Assembly: GCA_944384255.1 (NCBI GenBank)
Contig: CALWSS010000033.1
Span: 23,847-87,846 of the forward strand
DNA: 64,000 bases
From: an uncultured Clostridia bacterium
GTDB taxonomy: Bacteria; Bacillota; Clostridia; Lachnospirales; Anaerotignaceae
Direction: 5' to 3'
Shown here: positions 1 to 8,544 of the stretch, one piece after another
Numbering within the stretch: position 1 is the first letter of the stretch
How the letters are laid out: each line of letters begins with the position of its first letter
Notes under the pieces: generated by a model
Database searches by the model: none
What the model saw: the letters and a program-made list of their open reading frames with translations, nothing else
Told to the model about the DNA's origin: nothing
Made by a program: the position numbers and the translations under genes

Positions 1-960
1 ATGGGAACTAATAAGGGTGCTGTAGTGGTTGAGGAAGTATCAACAGGCAGAGTTCTTTGCATGGTGTCAAAACCTCAGTTTGACCCACAAACTGTTGCTG
101 ACGACTGGGACAGCCTTAAAGATGATGAAAACAGTCCGCTTTTAAACAGGGCAAGCCAGGGACTGTATACACCGGGGTCCGTGTTTAAAATAGTTACAAC
201 AGTTTCGGCACTTAGGAATATGACAAATGTTTATGATTTTTCTGTTGATTGTGAGGGAGAAGCTGATTTTAACGACAAAGTAATACATTGTTTTAATAAT
301 AAAGCCCATGGAACAGAAAATATAATTGATGCTTTTGCCAACAGCTGTAATGTGTTTTTCTCTGAAATAAGCACTCAAATTGGTGCAGAGGCTTTAAGGG
401 AGACAGCCGATGAAATGCTTTTTAACCAAGGTATTACGTTTGATTTAAGCGTAAGTGTGCCTTCGGTTCAGCTTAATTCGTCTTCTACTGAAAGTGAGCT
501 GGTGGAAACATCTATAGGGCAGGGCAAAACAATGGTTACACCGCTTTTTATGGCCAGCATTGCTCAAACAATAGCCAATAACGGTGTAATGATGAAGCCG
601 TATATTATTGACCATGTAGAAAATTATGACGGAATAACAGTTGATACTACAATTCCGGAAACTTATGCTAATATACTTACTTCTGATGAGTGTGCTAAAC
701 TTAAAGAAATGATGATTGAGGTTGTAAACAGAGGAACAGGATATAATGCAAACTCGGATTATTTTCAGGTAGCAGGCAAAACAGGAACAGCTGAAAATCC
801 TTCCGGAAACGACCATTTGTGGTTTGTAGGCTTTGCACCGGCGGATAATCCACAATATGCTGTTTCAGTTGTGCTTGAAAACGGTGACGGAAGTGCCAAT
901 GCCTCTGTAATAGCACGAAAAATGCTGTACAACGCTATTAACAGAGATGAACTTAACTAA
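1..960 (+). CDS. Penicillin-binding protein, transpeptidase part (5' end outside window)
   Basis: This is the C-terminal part of a class B penicillin-binding protein, the D,D-transpeptidase that cross-links peptidoglycan outside the membrane. All three active-site motifs are visible: SVFK with nucleophile Ser60, SCN at 115-117 and KTGT from Lys260. The stretch after the first ATG (GAVVVEEVSTGRVLCMVS) matches the start of the transpeptidase domain. No membrane anchor or dimerisation domain is present, and the frame is open to base 1, so the gene very probably starts upstream. The order of motifs and the short C-terminus fit the PbpA/FtsI-type proteins that partner RodA/FtsW; which of the two cannot be told from this fragment. 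It is followed by a strong terminator. Confidence 0.9.
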   Translation: MGTNKGAVVVEEVSTGRVLCMVSKPQFDPQTVADDWDSLKDDENSPLLNRASQGLYTPGSVFKIVTTVSALRNMTNVYDFSVDCEGEADFNDKVIHCFNNKAHGTENIIDAFANSCNVFFSEISTQIGAEALRETADEMLFNQGITFDLSVSVPSVQLNSSSTESELVETSIGQGKTMVTPLFMASIAQTIANNGVMMKPYIIDHVENYDGITVDTTIPETYANILTSDECAKLKEMMIEVVNRGTGYNANSDYFQVAGKTGTAENPSGNDHLWFVGFAPADNPQYAVSVVLENGDGSANASVIARKMLYNAINRDELN

Positions 961-1018
961 AAAAACGGAATAATATTTTATAATAAACATTTAAAAAATT
1001 ATATTAAGCAAAAAATAA

Positions 1019-1052
1019 CCCGCAAACAGTATTGTCTGCGGGAATTTTTTTT
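1019..1052. terminator. Rho-independent terminator between PBP and nhaC
   Basis: Ten-base arms (1019-1028 and 1033-1042, one mismatch) enclose a 4-nt loop and are followed by a T-run on the + strand. The other flank is A-rich, so it can also serve the converging nhaC gene. The 3' arm TGTCTGCGG recurs in the terminator at 6632. Confidence 0.85.
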
Positions 1053-1087
1053 GTTTATTAATTTTCTAAAGCAATTTTAGTATTGTT

Positions 1088-2578
1088 TTACACTTCTCTG
1101 TGTTTTTTGTATAATCCGAATAATATAGCCGGGGTAGCTATAAGACCTAAAATAAGGCCAATATAGCCGTTTCCTGTAAAGCCGCCAACTAAGTAGCATA
1201 CAAAAGATATTCCGGCTACAAGCAAAGCATAAGGTATCTGTGTGTTTACGTGTTCAATATGGTTGCACTGAGCACCTGTTGATGAAAGTATTGTTGTATC
1301 AGAAATAGGTGAAATATGGTCGCCACATACAGCACCTGCCATAACTGATGACATTGATAAAATCATAATGTTTGTTGCTTCTGAGTTAAATATAGCACAA
1401 ACTATAGGAAGCAGTATTGCAAATGTTCCCCATGAAGTACCTGTAGAAAAACCAAGGAATAATGACACAAGGAAGAATATGCCAGGAATAATGGCATGTG
1501 GCAAACTGCTGTTGTTTATAACACCTTTTACGTAGGTACCAATCTGAAGGTATTCATCACCACATACACCGCTTAATGTCCATGCAAATGTAAGTATAAG
1601 TATGGCAGGCACCATTGCCTTGAATCCTTCTGGAAGTGATTCGGCAAACTGTTTAAATGTTATAACTTTTCTTGGAAGATATAAAAGCGCTATAACAATC
1701 ATTGTAAAGAATGAACCTATAACAAGTGAGAATGAAGAATCACAGTTTGCAAATGAGTTAATAATTCCGTTTCCGTCAAGTATTCCGCCGGTATAAAGCA
1801 TTGCTCCTACACAAAATACAACAAGAGCTGCAATAGGAATTACAAGGTCACAAACTTTTCCTCTTTCACCGGATATAATTTCATCTTCAATTTCGGCTTT
1901 TGTTCCTGTAACACTGCTGCCGTATTTAAGCTCATATTCTTTCATCTTAGAAAAATCAAAATTAAGTATTATAAGCATAAGCAGCATTACTATTGTTAAA
2001 ATAGCGTAGTAGTTAAACGGAATTGATTTTAAAAACATAACAAAACCGTCAAGTGTGGTATCCTCAGGAAGTGATGAGCTTACAGCTGCGGCCCAGCTGG
2101 AAACAGGCGAAATAATACATACAGGCGCTGCAGTAGCATCAATAATATATGCTAACTTGGCTCTTGAAATCTTTTGCTTGTCTGTAATAGGACTCATTAT
2201 TGTACCAACTGTAAGACAGTTAAAATAATCGTCTACGAATATAAGTACACCTAATGCCACAGTAGCCAAAAGAGTTCCACGTTTTGTTTTGATGTTTTTA
2301 GATGCCCATTTTCCGTATGCCTTAGATGCACCGGATTTTGACATCAGTGCAACCATCATGCCAAGGAGCACAAGGAAAATTATAATGCATATATTTCCAC
2401 CAACCTTGCTGCTCATAATGTCTACTGTTGTGGAAATTGCTCCGCTTACGGAAAAATTGGAGTAAAAAAGTGCACCGGCACATATACCGGCAAAGAGTGA
2501 GAAGTAAACTTCTTTTGAAATAAGTGCCAGAGTAATAGCCAGTATAGGCGGCACTAATGTCCAAATCGTTCCTTCCAT
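1088..2578 (-). CDS. nhaC: NhaC-family Na+/H+ antiporter
   Basis: A 496-residue polytopic membrane protein of the NhaC family (PF03553), which exchanges cytoplasmic Na+ (or another substrate) for protons. The signature regions are GTSWGTFAILLPI and the later segment CGDHISPISDTTILSS, both typical of the family; hydrophobic segments run through the whole protein. The start is placed at the ATG of MEGTIWTLV because GGGGG lies 7 nt upstream; an upstream in-frame ATG would add 15 residues without a ribosome site. Some members of this family carry organic substrates in exchange (for example malate/lactate in MleN), so the exact substrate is open. It is transcribed alone, diverging from sbcD. Confidence 0.9.
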   Translation of the reverse strand: MEGTIWTLVPPILAITLALISKEVYFSLFAGICAGALFYSNFSVSGAISTTVDIMSSKVGGNICIIIFLVLLGMMVALMSKSGASKAYGKWASKNIKTKRGTLLATVALGVLIFVDDYFNCLTVGTIMSPITDKQKISRAKLAYIIDATAAPVCIISPVSSWAAAVSSSLPEDTTLDGFVMFLKSIPFNYYAILTIVMLLMLIILNFDFSKMKEYELKYGSSVTGTKAEIEDEIISGERGKVCDLVIPIAALVVFCVGAMLYTGGILDGNGIINSFANCDSSFSLVIGSFFTMIVIALLYLPRKVITFKQFAESLPEGFKAMVPAILILTFAWTLSGVCGDEYLQIGTYVKGVINNSSLPHAIIPGIFFLVSLFLGFSTGTSWGTFAILLPIVCAIFNSEATNIMILSMSSVMAGAVCGDHISPISDTTILSSTGAQCNHIEHVNTQIPYALLVAGISFVCYLVGGFTGNGYIGLILGLIATPAILFGLYKKHREV

Positions 2579-2688
2579 TTTACAACCCCCTAATCTAATA
2601 ATATATAATATTACAATAAACATTACTCTATCATATAATCATCATATAAACAACAAAAAAATTTTTTATAATATAATTTTTGCAATAT

Positions 2689-2716
2689 TTGAATATAATA
2701 CATGTTTTGATATAAT
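2689..2716 (+). promoter_or_regulatory. Candidate sigma-A promoter of sbcDC
   Basis: TTGAAT (2689-2694), 16 nt, TATAAT (2711-2716). It lies 34 nt before the chosen sbcD start in the divergent nhaC-sbcD spacer. Confidence 0.45.
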
Positions 2717-2749
2717 TATTTTACAATGTCTAACAGGAGAGTGAAGATT

Positions 2750-3883
2750 TTGAGGTTTATACATATTTCTGATATACATTTAGGCAAAAAGGTAAATGAA
2801 TTTTCAGTGCTTGACGACCAAGTTTTCGTTTTAAATCAGGTTATAAAAACTGCGGCAGAGCAAAAAGCCGATGCAGTTATTATTTCCGGCGATATATACG
2901 ATAAAAGTGTTCCGCCGGCAGAAGCAGTTGAAGTTTTTGACCGCTTTATTACCGAGCTTTCTCAAAAAGACATAAAAATATACGCTGTAAGCGGAAACCA
3001 TGATTCACCCCAGAGAATAGCCTTTGGTTCAGGCATTATGTCAAAAAGCGGTGTATATTTTTCAGGTGTATATAACGGAAAAATTGAAAAACATGTTTTC
3101 GAGGATAAATACGGAAAAGTTAATATTTTTCTTCTTCCTTTTATAAAGCCGGCAAATGTAAAAAGGTTTTATGAAGATGCTGAAATGACAGATTATAATT
3201 CAGCTTTAAAAGTTGTTTTGGAAAATGCATCTGTAAATGAAAATGAAAGAAATATTATTGTTGCTCATCAGTTTGTAACCGGTGCCCAGAGAAGCGATTC
3301 AGAAGAAGTTTCTGTAGGTGGCATTGACAATGTAGATGCATCGCTTTTTGAAATATTTGATTATACAGCCTTAGGACACATACATGGTCCTCAAAAAATG
3401 GGCAGAAATATTATTTACAGCGGTTCTCCTTTGAAATATTCTTTTTCTGAGATAAACCAAAAAAAGGCTATGGTTGTTGTTGACTTAAATGAAAAGGGAA
3501 ATGTTTCTATAAACAAAATTCCTTTTGTCCCGCTTCACGACATGCGTGAGATAAGGGGATGCTATGACGAAATAACAAACAGACAAAACTACATTAACAC
3601 CAATACCCATGACTATATAAAAATAGTGCTTAAAGATGATGACGAAATTATAGATGCTATAGGAAAGTTAAGAAGCATATATCCAAATATAATGACTATT
3701 GACTATGATAATTTAAGAGCTAAAACTAATTCTGAAACTTTTGTCAGCAATGTTGACACAAATAAAAGTCCCACAGAATTGTTTTGTGAACTTTTTGAAC
3801 TTCAAAATAACATGCCTGTAAGCAGTCAACAGCTTAAAGAGATAGAGAGGATATTTGAAAGCGTTGAGGAGGAATTGCTTTGA
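2750..3883 (+). CDS. sbcD: Exonuclease SbcCD, nuclease subunit SbcD
   Basis: Metallophosphoesterase subunit of the SbcCD (Mre11-Rad50 type) complex, which opens hairpins and trims double-strand ends in the cytoplasm. The metal-binding motifs occur in order: SDIHLG near the N-terminus, GDIYDKSVPP, GNHDSPQR, AHQF and GHIHGPQ. I choose the TTG at 2750, giving MRFIHISDIHLG, because the AGGAGA at 2735-2740 is 9 nt upstream and this is the usual SbcD N-terminus; the ATG at 2726 and GTG at 2741 lie before or against that ribosome site. Length (377 aa) is normal. It overlaps sbcC by 4 nt, indicating translational coupling and 1:1 assembly. Confidence 0.95.
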   Translation: MRFIHISDIHLGKKVNEFSVLDDQVFVLNQVIKTAAEQKADAVIISGDIYDKSVPPAEAVEVFDRFITELSQKDIKIYAVSGNHDSPQRIAFGSGIMSKSGVYFSGVYNGKIEKHVFEDKYGKVNIFLLPFIKPANVKRFYEDAEMTDYNSALKVVLENASVNENERNIIVAHQFVTGAQRSDSEEVSVGGIDNVDASLFEIFDYTALGHIHGPQKMGRNIIYSGSPLKYSFSEINQKKAMVVVDLNEKGNVSINKIPFVPLHDMREIRGCYDEITNRQNYINTNTHDYIKIVLKDDDEIIDAIGKLRSIYPNIMTIDYDNLRAKTNSETFVSNVDTNKSPTELFCELFELQNNMPVSSQQLKEIERIFESVEEELL

Positions 3884-6624
3884 GACCGTTAAAATTAATT
3901 ATATCGGCTTTTGGACCCTATGACTCCAAAACAGAAATAGATTTATCACTTTTAGGAAACAAAGGTATTTTTCTTATAACAGGGGATACAGGTGCAGGAA
4001 AGACAAGCATTTTTGATGCCATTTCTTTTGCTCTTTTCGGCACTGCCAGCGGAAAAGTCAGAGAGCCTTCAATGCTCAGGTGCAAATATTCATCCGATGA
4101 TACCCAAACTTATGTTGAAATGGAATTTCTGCACAGGGACTGTATTTATTTTATAAGAAGAAATCCGGAATATACAAGAAAGGCCAAAAGAGGCGACAAA
4201 TTAATTAAGCAAAAAGCCGAGGCTGAATTGATTTTGCCGGATAAAAGCGTTATAAGCGGATACAAAGCCGTAAATGAGAAAGTTGAAAGCATATTAGGTG
4301 TTAATTTTTCACAGTTTTCTCAAATTTCGATGATTGCTCAAGGTGATTTTATGCGTTTTATAACGGAGCAGACAAAAGAGAGAAACAAGGTTTTCAGAGA
4401 AATATTCAATACCGAAAAATTTGAAATCTGTCAAGAAAAACTGAAAAACGAAACATTAGAATTAAAAAATAAGTACGACTCAGTTAAGGCTGAAATTGAA
4501 AGCGTGCTTTTAACTGTTGAAACACCTGAAGGAACATTAAATGCTGATTACTCAAATGGATATGATAACACTTTAAATGAAATTTCAAAAATTGAAACTA
4601 TTGATACTGAGGAGCTTGCTTCTTATAATAATGAACTTAAGGCTGAGGAAAAGCGCCTTGAGGAATTGAATGTTGTTATGGGCAAAGCTCAGCAGGCAAT
4701 AAATATAGAAAAAGAACTTACCACTGCCGTAAGATTTGACAGTGAGAACAGGCCGCTTCTTGAAAAAAGCCGGGAAGAAGTGCAAAAGGCTCTTGAGCTT
4801 AAAGAAGATATAACGGAAATTGAAAAAAACATAAACAATATAAATTCTCAAATGGAATCATACGAAAGAGCTGATAATATAAACAGCAAAATTAATGAGT
4901 GCAATAAAAAAATATCTGATAATACAAAAACTCTTGAAAAATCCAATATTAGATTAAACCAGCTTGAAAATAAACTTAAGGAATACAAAGACACTGTTGA
5001 AAAATTTAAAAACATAGACAATGAAATTAAAGAGCTTGAGTTTAAGCTTAAAGATTTGGAAATTTCTGAAAAAGAAATAGAAAAATTTAAAGAGCTGTAT
5101 GAAAACTATAATACAGCTTTAAAAGATTATAATGATGCTAAAAATAAGTATATAATTTCATATAATAAAAATAACGAAATAACACAGCTTTACCTGCAAA
5201 AAGAGAGAGCTTATTTTAACGAACAGGCAGGTCTTCTGGCAAAAGACCTTAAAGAAGGAGAAATGTGTCCTGTCTGCGGTTCAACTGAGCACCCTAAAAA
5301 AGCAGAAATATCAGAAAATGCACCTTCCTATAATGAGCTTGAGGACTTAAAAAAGCAAAGGGAAACTGTAAATAGTGAAACAAGTACTTTAAGTTCTGAG
5401 GCAGGAAAGGCAAAGGGCATACTTTTGTCTTTTGAAAAAGAAATAAAAAAAGGCTGTTCTTTTGTGCCGGAAAATACAGCTTTTAATGATATTCCTGAAA
5501 TAATTAATAAGGAAGAAAGCAGTAACAAAAAATTGGAACAGGATATAAAACAGCTTCTCAGTAAAAATAAAGAATATGCCAAATTAAAACTTGAAGCATC
5601 TGAAAAATCAGAAGAAACTGAGCAGAGAATTAAAACAGGAAAAGAATATATAATTAAACTTCAAAATGAAATAACTTATTATACTGCTCAGAATAAGTCA
5701 AATAAAGAACAGTTGGAAAACATAAATAAAAACCTTATATATCAAAACAAGACTGAAGCTCTTGAACAAATTACAAATTTAAATAAACTAAAAAAAGAAC
5801 ATGAAACAAAAATTGAAAATGCCCAAAATGATTTTGACACTTTAAATAAGCTGATAATAGAAAACGACTCAAAAATAAAAACTCTTAAATCACAGAAAGA
5901 CGGTTTAGGCAGTTACGATATTTCAGCTCTTGAAAATGAAAGAAATAAAATAACAGAAAGCAAAAATTTATTAACTGAAAAAATTAATTTAATTCAAAAC
6001 AGGATTTTCAGCAATAAAAAGGCTTACAACAGCATAAAACAAAAATCAAAATTACTTCAAGATTACGAAAACAGGCTTAAAATTATAAAGCCTCTTTCAG
6101 ATACTGCAAACGGAAATATACCGGGTAAAGATAGAATTACATTGGAAGCATATATCCAGTCTGCATATTTTGATATGATACTTAACAGAGCCAATACAAG
6201 ATTTATGATTATGACAGACGGGCAGTATGAAATGAGAAGACGTACTGAAGCTGATAATTTAAGAAGCCGTACCGGTCTTGAAATTGATGTAATAGACCAC
6301 TATACATCTTCGGTAAGAAGTATAAAAAGTCTTTCAGGCGGTGAATCTTTTAAAGCGGCACTTTCTTTGGCTTTGGGATTTTCAGAACAGGTGCAGTCAA
6401 GCTGCGGCGGAATAAAAATTGACACAATGTTTATTGACGAAGGCTTTGGCTCTCTTGATTCTCAATCCCTTGAACAGGCAGTAAGGGCGCTTTTAAAAGT
6501 GACAGACAGCAATAAACTGGTAGGGATTATTTCACATGTTTCAGAGCTTAAAGAAAGAATTGACAAACAGATTTCTGTTACTAAAAGAAAAGCTGGTGGA
6601 AGTATTGTCGAAATAAAAGTATAA
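3880..6624 (+). CDS. sbcC: Exonuclease SbcCD, ATPase subunit SbcC
   Basis: Rad50-type SMC-like ATPase partner of SbcD. Walker A is GDTGAGKT (residues 35-42); a long Glu/Lys-rich coiled coil follows, broken by the zinc-hook motif CPVCGSTEHP (Cys463, Cys466) that joins two coils; the second coil leads to the ABC signature LSGGES and Walker B with DEGFGSLD near the C-terminus. At 914 residues it is within the family range. The start is TTG inside the sbcD stop (TTGA), preceded by GAGGAGGAA. The gene is intact, with all catalytic parts present. Confidence 0.95.
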   Translation: MRPLKLIISAFGPYDSKTEIDLSLLGNKGIFLITGDTGAGKTSIFDAISFALFGTASGKVREPSMLRCKYSSDDTQTYVEMEFLHRDCIYFIRRNPEYTRKAKRGDKLIKQKAEAELILPDKSVISGYKAVNEKVESILGVNFSQFSQISMIAQGDFMRFITEQTKERNKVFREIFNTEKFEICQEKLKNETLELKNKYDSVKAEIESVLLTVETPEGTLNADYSNGYDNTLNEISKIETIDTEELASYNNELKAEEKRLEELNVVMGKAQQAINIEKELTTAVRFDSENRPLLEKSREEVQKALELKEDITEIEKNINNINSQMESYERADNINSKINECNKKISDNTKTLEKSNIRLNQLENKLKEYKDTVEKFKNIDNEIKELEFKLKDLEISEKEIEKFKELYENYNTALKDYNDAKNKYIISYNKNNEITQLYLQKERAYFNEQAGLLAKDLKEGEMCPVCGSTEHPKKAEISENAPSYNELEDLKKQRETVNSETSTLSSEAGKAKGILLSFEKEIKKGCSFVPENTAFNDIPEIINKEESSNKKLEQDIKQLLSKNKEYAKLKLEASEKSEETEQRIKTGKEYIIKLQNEITYYTAQNKSNKEQLENINKNLIYQNKTEALEQITNLNKLKKEHETKIENAQNDFDTLNKLIIENDSKIKTLKSQKDGLGSYDISALENERNKITESKNLLTEKINLIQNRIFSNKKAYNSIKQKSKLLQDYENRLKIIKPLSDTANGNIPGKDRITLEAYIQSAYFDMILNRANTRFMIMTDGQYEMRRRTEADNLRSRTGLEIDVIDHYTSSVRSIKSLSGGESFKAALSLALGFSEQVQSSCGGIKIDTMFIDEGFGSLDSQSLEQAVRALLKVTDSNKLVGIISHVSELKERIDKQISVTKRKAGGSIVEIKV

Positions 6625-6631
6625 AAATAAA

Positions 6632-6660
6632 CCGCAGACAGTTAAATGTCTGCGGCATTT
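6632..6660. terminator. Bidirectional terminator between sbcC and degV
   Basis: A perfect 9-bp stem, CCGCAGACA (6632-6640) with TGTCTGCGG (6647-6655), loop of 6. The T-rich side is better on the minus strand (serving degV), but CATTTTAG follows on the plus strand too. Confidence 0.8.
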
Positions 6661-6685
6661 TAGTATAATAATCTAATTTTTACTT

Positions 6686-7576
6686 TTATACATAACATTC
6701 GTATTTTTTAACAAAGCATACTCCTACAGTATCCGGTCCGGTGTGTGATGCTATTGTAGCGCCTATATAAAAAGGTGATATAAAATTTTCTGCCGGAAGT
6801 TCTTTTTTTAGCTCATCAAAAAATACCGGCACTTCTTCAGGCGTGTTTGTTGTGCCTATTGTAAAAACATAATTTTTAGGGTTTTCGTTATTTTTTATAA
6901 AATGCTCTTTTGTTATTTCAACAAGTTTTTTAAGACCGTTCTTACGGCTTCGAACTACTCCAGCAACATTAATTTCACTGTTTTTTAGTTCAATAAGCGG
7001 CTTAATTTTAAGTATGCCGCCGGATAGTGAAACAAGTTTTCCTATTCTTCCGCCTTTTTCAAGATGTGTAAGAGCACCAACCATGAACATTATTCTAAGT
7101 TCTTTCTTCATTTTTTCACATATCTCAAAAACAGTTTTAGGGTTTAATCCGTTATCTCTCATTCGGCATGCTTCATAAACCATAAGCTGAGTTGCACCTG
7201 TTGCTGCCCAAGAATTGATTATATAGATTTCTCTTTCGGTAAATTTTTCCGAAAGTATTTCTTTTGCCGTTAAAGCTGAGTGATATGAACCGCTTAATGT
7301 GTCTGTAATTGTAAAGCACACAATATCGTTTTCTTTTTCTAAGGCAGGTGTAAATGAGTCTATATAATCCTGAACAGATGGCAGTGATGTTTTTGGAAAG
7401 AGTTTTTTATTTATAAGTTTATCAAAAAATTCTTCTCTTGACATCTCAAAAAGCTCTTTGTAATAGTGTTCAGAATCAAATGAAATATAAAAAGGTATAA
7501 TGCTTATTTGTTTTTCATCAGCTATATTTAAAGGAATATCAGCCGAACCGTCTGTAAAAATTTGAAAATTAGACAT
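6686..7576 (-). CDS. DegV family fatty-acid-binding protein
   Basis: A 296-residue DegV-fold protein. Members bind a single fatty acid between two domains and, as FakB proteins, present it to fatty acid kinase for phosphorylation in phospholipid synthesis. Visible family marks are the N-terminal TDGSADIP segment, the middle TDTLSGSYHSA segment (ligand carboxylate site) and the C-terminal IGATIASHTGPDTVGVC block. GGAGG lies 7 nt before the ATG. No fakA-like gene is next to it, so a role in fatty acid uptake is inferred from the family only. It is monocistronic between a terminator and a long divergent spacer. Confidence 0.9.
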   Translation of the reverse strand: MSNFQIFTDGSADIPLNIADEKQISIIPFYISFDSEHYYKELFEMSREEFFDKLINKKLFPKTSLPSVQDYIDSFTPALEKENDIVCFTITDTLSGSYHSALTAKEILSEKFTEREIYIINSWAATGATQLMVYEACRMRDNGLNPKTVFEICEKMKKELRIMFMVGALTHLEKGGRIGKLVSLSGGILKIKPLIELKNSEINVAGVVRSRKNGLKKLVEITKEHFIKNNENPKNYVFTIGTTNTPEEVPVFFDELKKELPAENFISPFYIGATIASHTGPDTVGVCFVKKYECYV

Positions 7577-7762
7577 ACTTGGCCTCCATATTGTTTTAAA
7601 TACTACTTGTTATGGTTACATTATGGTTTTAATTTAGCATTAAAGGCACACAGTGTCAATATTAAAATACAAGATTAATAATATAGTAAAATATTAACTC
7701 TTTTCAAAAACCTATGGTTTTTATATTGACATATAATTTGGTTATTGATAAAATAAAATATT

Positions 7763-7791
7763 TTGATTTGCTTTAAAAACTGTGATATAAT
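7763..7791 (+). promoter_or_regulatory. Sigma-A promoter upstream of carD-like gene
   Basis: TTGATT (7763-7768), 17 nt, TATAAT (7786-7791). It implies an untranslated leader of about 210 nt before the start at 8009, unusually long for this window. Confidence 0.55.
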
Positions 7792-7887
7792 ATTTCTGTA
7801 TATCTGTGAAATTATACTAAAACGTTGTTATATTGAGGATTTTAATGGTATAAATACTTTTTCTATGACCTAAACAATCTTTCACGA

Positions 7888-7914
7888 TGTTTAACAAATG
7901 CTTTAAGTTAAACA
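7888..7914. promoter_or_regulatory. Inverted repeat in long leader of carD-like gene
   Basis: TGTTTAAC (7888-7895) and GTTAAACA (7907-7914) form a perfect 8-bp inverted repeat with an 11-nt loop, about 90 nt downstream of the promoter. It has no T-run, so it is not a terminator; it could be an RNA stem or a protein operator. The rest of the 432-nt degV-carD spacer (7577-8008) is AT-rich and I see no gene in it. Confidence 0.4.
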
Positions 7915-8008
7915 CCATATACAAGTTCTGGTATGTTTACTGCTTAATATGTAAATATTAACAGTATGTTGTGGTTTTATTTGCTGGGATTAAAAAGGAT
8001 GTGTCAGA

Positions 8009-8488
8009 ATGTTTAAAGAAGGAGCAAAAATTGTATACCCTATGTATGGGGCAGGCGTTATTGAAAATGTTGAAACGGAGAATATAAACGGCTGTGAAGA
8101 AAAACATTATATTATTCGTATACCTAACGGCAACCTTAAAATTAAAGTTGGTGTGTCAAAAGCCGAGGTTATAGGATTAAGGCCTGTTGCAAGTGAGTCC
8201 GAAATATCAGATGCTCTTAAAAAAGCCGTTTCTTCTCATGCTGCAATACAGAACAACTGGAATGTACGTTATAAAGAAAATCTTGAAAAAATTCGTACAG
8301 GAAAAATAAGCGAAGTAGCAGAAGTTGCCAGAAGTCTGTGCCTTAGGGAAAGGCAGAGAGGTCTTTCGGGTGCTGAGAAAAAAATGTTTAATAATGCCAA
8401 GCAAACAGTCTTAAGCGAAGTCGCTTTTTCGAAAAAAATGGAAAAAGATAAAGCCGAAGAATATCTTGCGAAAGAATTATTTTACTGA
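8009..8488 (+). CDS. CarD/CdnL-type RNA polymerase-binding regulator
   Basis: A 159-residue protein with the CarD_CdnL_TRCF domain at the N-terminus (FKEGAKIVYPMYGAGVIENV is the typical opening) followed by a basic, helical C-terminal domain (about residues 70-159). The N-domain is known to bind the beta subunit of RNA polymerase, and the C-domain contacts the upstream fork of the promoter bubble, stabilising open complexes at many promoters. The family is widespread in Clostridia next to the PIN-TRAM gene and ispD, as here. Its own long leader suggests control at the RNA level. It is probably cotranscribed with the genes downstream: the 56-nt gap has no terminator. Confidence 0.88.
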   Translation: MFKEGAKIVYPMYGAGVIENVETENINGCEEKHYIIRIPNGNLKIKVGVSKAEVIGLRPVASESEISDALKKAVSSHAAIQNNWNVRYKENLEKIRTGKISEVAEVARSLCLRERQRGLSGAEKKMFNNAKQTVLSEVAFSKKMEKDKAEEYLAKELFY

Positions 8489-8544
8489 TATTATATATTA
8501 ATCAGGATTTTACCTTAATTTTACTGTATGAAAGGGGGTAGTGT

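Noticed and set aside
7889-7963. A 24-codon frame (ATGTTTAACAAA...) in the carD leader
   Set aside because: No ribosome site precedes it and it overlaps the inverted repeat; composition is random.
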